A DNA stretch of 64,000 nucleotides from Rhizophagus clarus (GCA_015698045.1 BLAL01000018.1:62001-126000); one strand, 5' to 3'; positions 36,181 through 48,500 are shown, counted from the first letter of the stretch. Made by a program: numbers and translations. Notes: a model not told the origin generated them from the letters alone.

Positions 36181-36260
36181 CGCGGGCTTGTCGCGGTTGT
36201 ATCGCGGTAAACTATTAATAAAAAAATGAGTTATATCGTGGGTGTGTCACAGGTGGGTCA
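36181..36260. repeat. GTCGCGG-word cluster, possible transposon subterminal region
   Basis: TAGACATGTCGCGGGCTTGT is followed by CGCGGTTGTATCGCGG and ATCGTGGGTGTGTCACAGG. Clustered short words of this kind are typical of hAT ends, and a worn acidic coding tail lies just inside. No partner end or duplication could be found. Confidence 0.3.
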
Positions 36261-36365
36261 GTTGAAGGCTTATATTCGAAGATTTTAATGTGAAAACTTA
36301 TTACAAATAATACAATATTACAATATCAATTATTCTGAGTTACGACAACTTTAAATAAATAAAAT

Positions 36366-36501
36366 TTATTCGTTTTCATATACATTGATGAATTCGTTCA
36401 ACAAGTCCTCTACATCTTAGTCGAAATTTCCTCTCTCTCCCTCACTTTCATCATTATTAATATTATTTTTCGTTATCGTCATTTTCAGAATCGTCATCCA
36501 T
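36366..36501 (-). pseudogene. Short acidic C-terminal coding fragment
   Basis: The minus strand reads MDDDSENDDNEK then, one frame over, NNINNDESEGERGNFD, a stop, DVEDLLNEFINVYENE and a final TAA. It resembles the acidic tail found after the dimerisation domain of hAT transposases, and it is broken. Low confidence. Confidence 0.3.
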
Positions 36502-38931
36502 TATATAAAAAGGTTTTGGTTTTCGCCATTAGATTTCATCACAATTTTCCTATCAAATGATCAAATTGTACTATGTTTCACCACATTTTATCGTCCTAAT
36601 CACATTTTATTAAAAACAAGTTTGAAATTTTTTACACCGTTACGTAATTTGCATGGCTGCATTTTATTTATAAATTAAATTTTCTATTTAAAGGTATTAT
36701 TGATAGGTAATTTTGTTTTCCAATTGTAACATATTTAAGTTTTGTAGCTCTACATAATATTCTATGAACCGGTAGCAATGAATCACAGCCTTCCTCATAG
36801 TATTCAGTTCTCCACAATTCCGTATTTGATATGTCTGGTCTCATAAAGTTATGTTTAAATCGAATATCAGAGGAAGGTGCACATTTATACCATTTCACGT
36901 ATGCTAGAAGATGTGTTTTGGGTCCTTCAGGAAATCTAAGCGTATGCTCAAAGTAATATTGTACTTCACCCGGGTATGCATCAATTGATTCATCATTAGC
37001 TGCTTTCCATTTTGCAAATATGGTCGCATTTCTTTCTTGTAGACTTGATATCATAGACCCAAATATTTCAGCGCTAATTTGCAATCTTGCGTGCTGATTA
37101 ACTACCAGGTCCATAAATCCTAATATTTCTCCTTGTTCTTTTTCATATAATATAGAATACCATTCACATAGAAAATTGCGCAATTCTAAAGGCATAATAA
37201 CTTTGAAATATGAAGGCTTAAGCATTTGACCTGGTAATATCTCAGTACCATATATCTTGGAAAACGTAGATATATTGTGTCTCATAGATAAAAAATGCTG
37301 CAATTCTTCCCTTTCTTCTGTGAGGGCCAAACTACCTACAGTCTTTCTTGCCATAAGAAGGCAAAGAGATTTATCAAGAAGACCAGATGTCCATTTGCAC
37401 GTTAAGTGATAATCTACAAGAGTATTCTTGAGGACGATTTTCATAAGTTCAGGCTCTATTTGTCGATTACTGTTAGGATACGATCCTAAATAATAAGAAA
37501 TATACATTTATTAAAAAATTTAAGAGATATCGATGTAAAGTCAGGACTTTACCTATATATCCATTAAGTCTCTCAAATGGAAAAAGCCAATAACTATATA
37601 TAGGACCATAATCACGACAACAATCAGGAATGTGAAGCGCCAAATGTATGTTACTTGTTATGAATTCTGGCCCATATGTGTTTTCTATGAGGTGAGCCAT
37701 GTCTTTTAACCTTTTTTGTGCTTCTTTTAAATCATCTTCGGTAATGAATCTTACTGCCAAAAGATTACATGCCCGAACAAAATGGCCTAAAATCTTTCTA
37801 TCGCTATTGTCTAGCATATCCTATAGAATATTAGTCGAATAGATCATGATGAAAGTTTTCCATTGATCAGCAGTCAAATTAGAAAAGCCATCGTTTCCAA
37901 TAGCAATTTTTGGAGGAATGCGACCGATGTCAGAAGGTAATTCAACGTGATCCATTCTTTGTTGTGCTACCCGAAGTTGTTCCATACTTAATTTTCCCTG
38001 ATTCACAAAAATTGATTTGATTATCCATTTTGCTACACCAAGGAAAAGGCAATGCATTGGATCCACTGCAGCAAAACGTATAGGATCCATATACAGAAGA
38101 CGAAGCAATTCAGACCAGCGCACACCATGCTTTTTGAAATGATTATCTCTAGAATTCTTCGAATTACATTGCAACCATTCATGAGCATATTTCTTATGTG
38201 ATTCTGCGGTACTTATCTCATAGTTGTGATCCCCTCCATAGTGAGTTTTATTATATTCTCCACTATAAATACTACGTTTCTCATATCTATGGCATTTCAT
38301 TACTGCAGATCCATGACCAAACAACTTTTGTGTAGCTGGTATATCAGATGATCCAACAATCAATGCAACCTTTATATTTAAACCACCAGGACACTGGTAT
38401 GTCTTTGGTACTTTCCAACCCTTCCAAAGTTTTAAAAATTCGTCTACAATAGGGCCAAATAATGATTGATACGTTCTAATCCTACCTCTTTTGGTCCTGG
38501 TAAAAAACCCAAATATATAATGTTTTCAGGCTTATTTCTTTCCGATCTTGGAAGGTTGCATATAGTGTTCCGCACAAATCAAATTAGACCAAATCAGGTT
38601 AGATTTGAAATTTGATTTGATCAAATCAAATCTGAAAAGTTTGAATTTGGATTTGAATCAAACCATTCAAATCTGATTTGAAATTTGATTTGAATTTGAT
38701 TTGATTTGATTTAAATTTGATTCGATTCAAATCAAATTCAAATTCAAATCAAATCAAATTCATTCAAATAGATTTGTGATTTGGTTTGATTTGTTGAATT
38801 TTAAATAAAAAAATGCGTTTTGCAACGCAATATTAATAAAAAAATGTTGCGAAACGTATTTCTTTAGTGTGTTTAAGGAGGGTTGGACATCATGTGGTTG
38901 CAGTAACTACCAATAATATTTACGGTAATTA

Positions 38932-41648
38932 CAGGACCCCGAATAATACCAATATAACTCACATACGGGTTTGCGTAGAGTTTATATGAAATTACTTTTT
39001 AAACCTACAAATTGAGTTTGCGTAGATCGGTCAATTTGGGATATTATGTTTGTGTAGAGTTTATAATAGATATACGTGGATTTATTTTTAAAAAATACTA
39101 ATTTCGGTAAATTAAATTACTCGGTATTTACCAAAATTTATTTTATTTTATTTATTTTTTCACTTTTTTTCGGTATTTTATACCAAATTTATTTATTTTT
39201 ATTATTCTTTTTCGGGTTTTAATACCCTAATTCCAAAAGTCCGGTCGTGTTTTTCGCCCGGCAACACTACAAAAAATAAAAAAAAAAATAATTAATTTGT
39301 TAAAAAAAATACCGAAAAACACTTCACCCACCCTCCCTTACCTTAATTCCAAAAGTCCGGTCGTGCTTTTCGTCCGGCAATACTACAAAAAATAAAAAAA
39401 AAATCAATACTTAATTAATTAAAAAAAAAACAACGAAACACCTCCCCCAACCCTCCCTTACCTTAATTCCAAAAGTCCGGTCGTGCTTTTCGTCTGGCAA
39501 CACTACAAAAAAATAAAAAAAAAAACAATTAATTAGTTAAAAAAAATACCGAAAAACACTTCCCCCACCCTCCCTTACCTTAATTCCAAAAGTCCGGTCA
39601 TGCTTTTCGTCCGGCAACACTACAAAAAAATAAAAAAAAAGGTTAATACTTAATTAATTAAAAAAAAACAACGAAACACCTCCCCCAACCCTCCCTTACC
39701 TTAATTCCAAAAGTCTGGTCGTGCTTTTCGTCTGGCAACACTACAAAAAGTAAAAAAAAAAGTTAATACTTAATTAATTAAAAAAAAAAAAAACAACGAA
39801 ACACCTCCCCCAACCCCTCCCTTACCTTAATTACAAAAGTCCGGTCGTGCATTTCGTCCGGCAACACTACAAAAAAATAAAAAAAAATAATTAATTAAAT
39901 AGTTAAAAAAAACACCGAAAAACACTTCCCCACCCTCCCTTACCTTAATTCCAAAAGTCCGGTCGTGCTTTTCGTCTGGCAACACTACAAAAAAATAAAA
40001 AAAAAAACAATTAGTTAAAAAAAATACCGAAAAACACTTCCCCCACCCTCCCTTACCTTAATTCCAAAAGTCCGGTCATGCTTTTCGTCCGGAAACACTA
40101 CAAAAAAATAAAAAAAAAGGTTAATACTTAATTAATTAAGAAAAACAACGAAACACCTCCCCCAACCCTCCCTTACCTTAATTCCAAAAGACCAGTCGTG
40201 CTTTTCGTCTGGCAACACTACAAAAAGTAAAAAAAAAAGTTAATACTTAATTAATTAAAGAAAAAAACAACGAAACACCTCCCCCAACCCCTCCCTTACC
40301 TTAATTCCAAAAGTCTGGTCGTGCTTTTCGTCCGGCAACACTACAAAAAAATAAAAAAAAAATAATTAATTAAATAGTTAAAAAAACACCGAAAAACACT
40401 TCCCCACCCTCCCTTACCTTAATTCCAAAAGTCCGGTCGTGCTTTTCGTCCGGCAACACTACAAAAAAATAAAAAAAAAACAATTAATTAGTTAAAAAAA
40501 ATACCGAAAAACACTTCCCCCACCCTCCCTTACCTTAATTCCAAAAGTCCGGTCGTGCTTTTCGTCCGGCAACACTACAAAAAAATAAAAAAAAAAACAA
40601 TTAATTAGTTAAAAAAAATACCGAAAAACACTTCCCCCACCCTCCCTTACCTTAATTCCAAAAGTCCGGTCATGCTTTTCGTCCGGCAACACTACAAAAA
40701 AATAAAAAAAAAGGTTAATACTTAATTAATTAAAAAAAAACAACGAAACACCTCCCCCAACCCTCCCTTACCTTAATTCCAAAAGTCTGGTCGTGCTTTT
40801 CGTCTGGCAACACTACAAAAAGTAAAAAAAAAAGTTAATACTTAATTAATTAAAGAAAAAAACAACGAAACACCTCCCCCAACCCCTCCCTTACCTTAAT
40901 TCCAAAAGTCCGGTCGTGCTTTTCGTCCGGCAACACTACAAAAAAATAAAAAAAAAATAATTAATTAAATAGTTAAAAAAATCACCGAAAAACACTTCCC
41001 CACCCTCCCTTACCTTAATTCCAAAAGTCCGGTCGTGCTTTTCGTCCGGCAACACTACAAAAAAATAAAAAAAAAACAATTAATTAGTTAAAAAAAATAC
41101 CGAAAAACACTTCCCCCACCCTCCCTTACCTTAATTCCAAAAGTCCGGTCGTGCTTTTCGTCCGGCAACACTACAAAAAGTAAAAAAAAAGTTAATACTT
41201 AAATTAATTAAAAAAAAAACAACGAAACACCTCCCCCAACCCCTCCCTTACCTTAATTCCAAAAGTCTGGTCGTGCCTTTCGTCCGGCAACACTACAAAA
41301 AATAAAAATAAAAAATAATTAATTAATTAGTTAAAAAAAACACCGAAAAACATTTCTCACCCTCCCTTACCTTAATTCCAAAAGTCCGGTCGTGCTTTTC
41401 GTCCGGCAACACTACAAAAAGTAAAAAAAAAAGTTAATACTTAATTAATTAAAAAAAAAACAACGAAACACCTTCCCCAACCCCTCCCTTACCTTAATTC
41501 CAAAAGTCCGGTCGTGCCTTTCGTCCGGCAACACTACAAAAATAAACTGATAAATGATTAAAAAAAATGATCGGATATTCGGATTATCTGATTAGATCGG
41601 CAAGTCACATGACCCTGCCTTTATACATTAGTATTGTTCGGGGTCCTG
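38932..41648. mobile_element. Fresh copy of the 6-bp-duplication (CAGGACCCC) family, satellite-filled
   Basis: Ends CAGGACCCCGAATAATA (left) and, on the opposite strand, CAGGACCCCGAACAATA (right), with a 6-bp duplication TAATTA (38926-38931 and 41649-41654). Sequence inside both ends matches the old copy at 16308-17625 (CCAATATAACTCACATACG; GATCGGCAAGTCACATGACC). It is non-coding; the interior is about 20 satellite units. Confidence 0.85.
39190..41560 (-). repeat. About 20 tandem units of roughly 118 bp, each shaped like a mini-exon and intron
   Basis: On the minus strand every unit reads: T tract, TTTTTTTGTAG, a 41-nt block (TGTTGCCGGACGAAAAGCAC...GGAATTAAG), then GTAAGGGAGGG. That is a consensus 3' splice site, a short exon-like block and a consensus 5' splice site. 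Two spacer types alternate (ACCGAAAAACACTTCC and AACGAAACACCTCC), in the order A B A B B A A B B A A A B B A A B A B from about 39300. Because 41 is not a multiple of three, the blocks would not code in series. Confidence 0.8.
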
Positions 41649-43178
41649 TAATTACGTTTAACCAGGTCATGTATATTTAATTTGATTTGATTTGGATTTG
41701 ATTTGGATTTGTCAGATTTGATTCGGATTTGATTGAATTAGTTTAAGCTAATTTGAATTTGATTTGAAATCGAATCAAATCTTTTTTTTTTAATTTGGAT
41801 TTGAACTCAAATCTTGTTTTGAAGTTTGGATTTGATTTGCAAATCAAAAATTATCAAATCGAATCAAATCAAACTTCAAATCAAATCCGAATTGATTTGA
41901 TTTGACCAAATCGTTTGCGGAACACTAGTTGCATATAGATGCATATATTGCACCAGTACTGTGTTGTGTGTAGGTAAATGGCTGGAACCAGTCAAGATTA
42001 AAGAGAAGACCTAGATGGCTTGTAGCAGTTTCTGGCGTAAAAAAGGTACTGCCATCAAATGGAAATGTTTTCCATACTTTTCCATCATAAATATCTGAAT
42101 AGATATCTCCTTTTCTTTGAAATCCTGATGGTTTCAACATATTTTCAAAACCAGGTCGTTGATATAACATACTCAATTGCTGACAAATGCTTGGTTTAGG
42201 ATAAAGACTACGTGGCACAGCAATTGTTTCTCCTTTACGTTTTTTAAGAACAGTAAGCGGATTGTTGCATTGGTTACGACGACTTGGTGTTAGATTATCT
42301 GGAAATTCTTCATGTAGGCAATTCTTAATGGTGACTTTTCCTTCTTTCTTATATGTGATAATATCTTCAACATTATGCATTTTATGACAATTATTGCATA
42401 CAGCTAACTGCATTTTTGGTTGCAAAATATTCAAATATCCTTTTGCCTTAAATAAGGAGTTAGGAAATTTTTTGAATTGTGAATTATTTAAACGAGTAAG
42501 TACAATATGTAAGAATTTTATTAACGCTTCAATTGCCGTGTCAGTAAGGCGAAATCTTTGTTGGAATTTAAATAGCCATAGAATTATTTCAGTTTCCAAC
42601 GAATCATTTAAGTTTTCCATCACAAACACTTCATCGCTATCAAATTTGGGAGATGTGAAAATATTTTCACCTTCATTTTCTTCTTCCTGATCTGTATTAT
42701 CATCCGTCTCTTCTTCATTTTCATAATTATCATCATCATTTTTATCAAGTTTAGATGCAGGAACACGAAAGTTTGATGAAAATGTGTTTATATTTTCTTC
42801 TTCATTTAATTGAAAAGAATCAGGGAATGAATCAGGAAAAGAATCAGGCGGTATACCTTCTTCATTATCTGAATTATTTAATTGGAAAGAATCAGGGTCA
42901 TCTATTTTCCGCTTTTTTGAATTTGTTCTGGTGAGATTTTGTTCACTTGTCATAATGGCATTTTCTTGATCTTTTCTATTATGGTTTAACTTCCATAGGC
43001 GTTTGTCTTTTGCATGTTTCTTTAGAGTACGAGGGTCAACTTCTTCACCATTACAAAGAATACAATTACATGCATACAAATACTTCTTTTTGGGCTTTAA
43101 TAAATCAGCAACAGAGGTTTCATTTTTACAATTTTTATTATGTTTTATTAAATCGGCTACTGAAGTTTTATTACTCAT

Positions 43179-43458
43179 TTTGCTAAAATATATTTACTAA
43201 AATATATAAAAAAGTTTAGAATATTTAGACAGCTATTCAAATGAAGTATAATTCTTTCAGGATCAGATTCGCGTTGAATTCTTTTAAATCGGATTGCGTA
43301 ATCAGGATCAGGTTCGCGTTTGATCAGATTCGCGTGAGGAAACCTTCGGAATCAGATTCGCGTAGTTGCACCTGAAATCTATATAAATATGCAACCTTTT
43401 CGCGTTCTGAAAACTCTTCTTCTCATTCAAAGTTTTGCACTCAACTGAAATATAAGTA
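43179..43458. promoter_or_regulatory. Divergent promoter of element B with repeated ATCAGRTTCGCGT motif
   Basis: This 280-bp region separates the start codons of the B transposase (minus) and the B accessory gene (plus). The motif GATCAGATTCGCGT or a one-base variant occurs four times: about 43261-43275, 43306-43319, 43322-43336 and 43352-43366. A TATATAAAT (43379-43387) lies about 75 bp before the accessory start codon, and TTATATAT lies on the minus strand close to the transposase start. The repeated motif is probably a binding site for an element-encoded or host regulator. Confidence 0.6.
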
Positions 43459-43691
43459 ATGATGGACAGGGACAGTGATCAGGAATCTGTAAGCTCTTCC
43501 TCTTCCTCTTCCTCATCATCATCGTCAGCTGCTTCGTATAAAACGATTAAAGCAAGTATTATTTATTATTTATTTATCATTTATGGTTTTTTTTTCATTC
43601 TATTTACGTTTATCTATTATTCTATAGAAAGAAGTCTATATATGGGTAGACTCAGAATTAAGAGATACTTATAAAATAGACGAAGAATGGA
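43459..43691 (+). pseudogene. Element B accessory gene, 5' part (interrupted)
   Basis: Exon 1 (43459-43555) encodes MMDRDSDQESV followed by a long Ser run and AASYKTIKA. With the intron ending at AG 43630-43631, exon 2 continues in frame KVYIWVDSELRDTYKIDEEW up to the GGA at 43689-43691. There element A copy 1 begins. The reading continues, in sense, in the 121-bp spacer between the two A copies (reverse orientation) and then at 63419. The protein family is the same as A's accessory protein (see 50419-52468). Its role is unknown; the start is the first ATG after the TATA-like box. Confidence 0.7.
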
Positions 43692-44200
43692 CACAGGTCG
43701 AATGAAAAAAAATCGGATTTTGCTCTATTTAAAATAGCCTTGCCGACTTCAATATAGAATATGCCAAATTTTGCTTATTTTAGTATAGCCATATCTATTT
43801 TTGCCGATTTTTGTTAAATTCCGATTTTTCAGTCATAAATGCCGATTTTAGCGGCCGATTTTTACCTTTTTTTAAATAAATGCCGATATTTAAACCGGAG
43901 ATATTATATTTATTATATACTTTACCCTTTTCGTATAGTTCGAATAAAGGATTTTATCTTATTTAAAATTCCCTTGCCGACTTCAATAAGGCTTTGCCGA
44001 TTATTTTACTAATTTTTTGCCGATTTTTGTTAACTTCCGATTTTTCATCCAGAAATGCCGATTTTAGCGGCCGATTTTTACCTTTTTTTAATTAAATGCC
44101 AATATTTAAACCGGAGATATTATATTTAGTGTAAACTTTACCGCTTTTGACACAGGTCGAATAAAGATTTTACTCTATTTAAAATAGCCTTTGCCGATAT
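43692..44200. repeat. Outer subterminal array with internal TIR-like copies
   Basis: A unit of about 220-240 bp starts at 43692, is repeated in worn form near 43934, and again at 44151 where CACAGGTCGAATAAAGATTT reproduces the element's terminus. Within units TGCCGATTTT, GCGGCCGATTTTTACC and AAACCGGAGATATTATATT recur. Such arrays are the usual binding sites of CACTA transposition proteins. Mirror copy at about 62910-63418. Confidence 0.8.
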
Positions 44201-45511
44201 TTAAATTGTAATATTTCGTAATTTTACATCATAGGATTTTTGAAATTATTTATTATACTAATAAATATAAGATACTATTCTAAATATTCTACTTGTTTTG
44301 TACATTGAATTCCCAGTTGGTTCGATTTCACAAACAATAACTGAAGTATTCATAAGGTTGAACAGTGATAATCGAAACTGATGAGATCGCATTGATAAGG
44401 CCTATTCCTAAAAAGTTAATTAATCACATTTAATTAAACGCTATTTAATTGTACTATTTTTTTTTTTTTTCAAAAAAAAACTTTCTTTCTGAAAGAAGAG
44501 TCTGCCTCCTATACCGTTTGCCGTCATGCATAGTGTGTTATAGGAAAGGTGGGCTAGGTGGCCACCTAAAGTTTGTAAATAACTCTGGTACCAAAGTTGA
44601 TGATCTATTTACTATACATAGACCTCTCGCTTCGAATTTTGGTTATGATAATTCCGCCTCCTCTGTCGCATTATTCGTCGAAGTCTAAATAGATATCATT
44701 ATGACTTATGAGTAAAATATTTACAATAATAATGTAAATTCTTTAATCATAGTTAAAATAGGCATGATGGGATAACTCATATATCATGAGCTCTGTCTGT
44801 GCGAAGTGCCGTTTTATTTATAATCAAAGTAGACTTAAGTCGTAAGTAACTTTGATTATCATTGATTAGGAAAGTACATGCAACGAAAATCCTTTATCAA
44901 GGGGTAAAATAGGCATGATGGGATAACTCATATATCATGAGCTCTGTCTGTGCGAAGTGCCGTTTTATTTATAATCAAAGTAGGCTTAAGTCGTAAGTAA
45001 CTTGATTATAACAATGATGATTATTGGAGAATTAAGTTGCAACATTTTTAAACATTTTTGAATAAGTGCCGTATTAATTTAATGTAATTGTTACCCTTTT
45101 CAAATAAGAAGGGCCGATTTGCAATACAGCTTTGCCGGCCTTAAATGTATTTATATAGCCAGAATAATTGTTTTATACTTTATGTGATATTTAATTAAAA
45201 TAAAATAAACCTTTGATATCTAAAAATTATTACATGATTAGAGTTATTAATCACAAAGTATGGTGCTTGTATCGTAATGCCGTAATAAAAGACCGATTTG
45301 CAATACAACTTTGCCGGCTCAAAATAAGATCTCTTGTTATCTGAATTATCTGATTTTTCACGCGGTTAGAATTAATTACGGTATATGTAACCTTTATCGT
45401 TATTCTTGTGCCAAAAAAAAATGATTGTTATAATTTAATCAAATACAAATGCTATAATTGAATTCGCCATTCTGATTTTACATATAATTCATTTTATATT
45501 ATATAAAGTTT
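44201..45511. other. Non-coding part of element A left of the transposase, with a 100-bp direct repeat
   Basis: AAAATAGGCATGATGGGATA...CGTAAGTAAC occurs at 44754-44853 and again at about 44905-45002. Each contains GACTTAAGTC, and the first copy is flanked by ATAATCAAAGT / ACTTTGATTAT, a hairpin of 11-bp arms. An open frame at 44449-44688 has no recognisable features and is not called. Mirror at about 61600-62910. Confidence 0.6.
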
Positions 45512-48500
45512 TTAAAACGAAATTTTTTTATTTAAAGGAATCACAGCCATATATTCTTTTGTTTTTCTCGTCCCAGTATCAAAATTACATTTAATGAATT
45601 TTCCTATTATATGATGTATGGGTATAATACTGTCTCTTCTCATATCATAAAACTCATTTGTCCATAATTCCATATTACATGATTTTATGTCGTTATCTAC
45701 TTGGCAATAATATCTTGTACTATGATCTTGAACCGGTTTGTACCATTTGACTAACGCTAATGAATGGGTTAATGATCGTGAACTATTTAAATGAATAGTA
45801 TGCTCAAAATAAAATTGTACTTGACCGGGATAAACATCGATCGATCCATCATAATGTACAAATCGAGCTAATATATATGAGGATTTTTCGTGACGAGCAG
45901 CCTGAACAGAACCATATATGTCCGCCCCAATTCTTATTCTCCCATATTGTATAATTCTAGGGTTTACGACAGTACCGTTATTTGAACCTATTATAGAGTA
46001 GATGGAGATGAAACAATAATCATTATACAAACTATTATAAAATTCTACCAGTAGGTCCAAAATTTGGTTTGGAAGGGTAGTTTCTTTACGCGGTTTCATT
46101 AGCAACCCAGGAAAACATTCCGTTCCGTAAGCCGAATCTTCCTCAATAAGAGATAGTCTTATAAAATTTTGATACTCATCGCTCGCAAAATCATCAAGTG
46201 CAGCCAAGCTGCCAACAGATTTTCTTGGTTCTATTATCTCCAAGGAGGAAAATAAGTGATCGTTGTCACAATTTGAGAGGAAGTATTGAAGGATTGTATT
46301 TTCGGACATAATTCTTAGTAGTTCAGGTTCAATATTACGTCTGCTATTATTATAAGAACCTACAATTTTTAAAAATAATTAATAACATTGCGATTTTCAA
46401 ATCGGAAAAATTACATCACGTACCTAAAATTCCGTTCATCCGTTCAAAGCTATAACACCAGAATGAGGACAAAGGACCATAGTCTAATGCGCATTCACAG
46501 ATATGGAGACAGAGATGCAGATTAGGACTTATTTTTTCTTGACCATATTTTTGTTCAATTAATTTGTTCATCTCTATCAGTCTTGTAAACGCTTCATTTA
46601 ACATATTTTTTTGTAGCTCTCGGTTTGTTAAGATCTTGCAAGCGCGCACGAAATATGCAAGAATTTTTCGGTCGATGTATCCAAGGAAACTCCATGTGAT
46701 AGGTATTGCAAAAATTAACATGAAGGTTTTCCACATGTCCGCCGTGAAACTTGAGAATCCTTCACCGGTAGCTATTCTGACAGGGCGGCGTCCAAGGTCA
46801 CTTGGGAACTTTATCATGTCAGCTCTCTCTTGCATAATTTTGAGCTTTTCGTTATTTAATATACCTTCGCCTATCCAGAGTTTCGTTACGATCCATTTCG
46901 CAACACCGAGAAAAAGGTAATGCATAGGATCAACCACGCAAAAGCGAACAGGATTAAAATAAAGCAAGCGGTATATCTCCGACCAGCGAACATGATGTTC
47001 AGAGACATGGGCTCTTCGTGCTTCTTCAGTTGCACATTGTTTCCACTCACTTGCTTTTTCTCTTATTTCATTAATATCTCGCTCAACAAACCAGTCGTCT
47101 AAATCTGCAAACCCCCCAAAATTTGGTTGATTGTTTATAAAATTTGCCGATTTGTAACATCGGTAGCATGCAATACGAGCCGAGATGAAACCACATAATT
47201 TCCGAGACGCAGGGACGTCGCTAGAACAGCCAATGATTGCACCACGGACAAATCGACCGTTGTTGTGTTCGTTTGTTTTTATAAAATAGCCATTCCACAA
47301 ACGATTTAACTGGTTAACGATCGGATACAAATAATTGTTAATTTCATGTTGGCTTGGTTCTTTCGGACCAGGCATTACTGCTAGTGTGAGAATATTGTGT
47401 GGCTTGAAGCGTTCATTACGCGGCAAATTACAAAAAACGGCATAAATCACACCAACAGAATATTGTGAATTTACGAATGGCTGGAACCAATCCATATTTA
47501 ACATTAATCCGATATGAGTATCGGCAAATTCTTTTATAAAAAACAGCGCACCATCATCATCTGTAAAACTTTTCCAGACCCTACCATCATAGATATCGAA
47601 TAAAGCTTCAGTTCCGTTTTTCCTTTCTGACCACTTCCGACATGACATTTCAAAATTTTTGCGATTAAAAAAAAGGGTCAATTGTTGCTTAATATTTATT
47701 AACGGGAATGTCATTATCGGACGGAAAATGGGATTATTACTACTATTATTACTATCTATTTTCGTTAATAGAGGGTTATTGCATTGTTGTCGAAATCGTT
47801 CTATTCTGTGATTTGGATAGTTTACAAAACTGCAAGTTGGTATTTCAGTATTGTCTAATAATTCTTTTATATCATACAATTTGTGACATCTGTCACAGGC
47901 TGCATATTTAATTATCGTTGTGGATATCCCCAACACCTTTTTAGCCATATATAAAGAGGAAGGAAAAGATGAAAATTTATTTTCATCTATTGTCAAAAGA
48001 AAAAATCTTAAGAACTTGAACAAAGAATCTATAGCTACATTGGAAAGTTTAAATCGTTGTTGATATTGTAATATCCACAAAATAGTCCAAGTATAATTAT
48101 CATTAATGTTAATGTTAGGAAGAATTGGTTCGCCGTCATCGAAATCTGTTGATGCAAAATTGACTTCCTCATCGTCATCATCTTCATAATCATCGGAATA
48201 ATTAGAATCGCTATCTTCAGTATCTCCATTTTTATCGTCATCATCTTCAGAATCCCCGTCTTGATCATTCTCATTTCTTACATTATCCAATAATAAATTT
48301 TCAAGAACAAGATCGGATATTTTTCCTTTCTTTATCGTTCGATGTTTTGCCGATTCATGTATAGGTGTCTTCTTTGTTAAAAAGAAATAGTTTCTTGTGA
48401 GTAATGGTTCAATATCTTCGGACAATGGTTCAATATCTTCGGACAATTGTTCAATATCTTCGGATAATTGTTCAGTTATATCAGGTGATGTATCATTTAT

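Larger units (their letters stand above)
38563..41927. mobile_element. Large non-autonomous hAT-type element inserted in the B transposase
   Basis: Terminal inverted repeat TAGTGTTCCGCA at both ends and a perfect 8-bp duplication GTTGCATA (38555-38562 and 41928-41935). Dense TTTGATTTG/CAAATCAAA words fill both subterminal regions (about 38577-38790 and 41670-41910). A second element (38932-41648) occupies most of the interior. A stretch at 38806-38870 (GTTTTGCAACGC, TGTTGCGAAACG) matches the repeat units of the 14128-15724 element. Confidence 0.93.
36668..43178 (-). pseudogene. Element B transposase (Tnp2/Plavaka-CACTA-like), split by a nested insertion
   Basis: DDE-type transposase related to the intact one at 45512-48728. 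The N-terminal part is 43178-41928. It has repeated TSVADL words, a Cys-rich finger (ACNCILCNGEEVDPRTLKKH), an acidic stretch with PDSF repeats, a Cys cluster (AVCNNCHKMHNVEDI, then NQCNNPL), IYDGKVWKTFPFDGSTFF and FNLDWFQPF. It breaks at SICN, where a 3365-bp hAT-type element sits. Beyond it the gene resumes at LPRSERNKPENI (from 38554 down). One frame shift lies near 38440-38500. GSSDIPATQKL and AVDPMHCLFLGVAKWI are intact. A TAG at 37823-37821 stands where Trp is expected. A final exon follows an intron placed as in copy A (NGYIG / SYPNSNRQIEPELM). It is dead through insertion, frame shift and stop. Confidence 0.88.

Noticed and set aside
44312..44330. tRNA-like B box GGTTCGATTTC
   Set aside because: No A box at the right distance and no cloverleaf could be drawn around it.
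44449..44688. 79-codon frame in element A
   Set aside because: It begins in a homopolymer, has no recognisable domain or splice partner, and the region is repeated non-coding DNA.
46564..46920. 118-codon plus-strand frame inside the A transposase
   Set aside because: Antisense shadow of a conserved transposase region; the mirror copy shows the same shadow.
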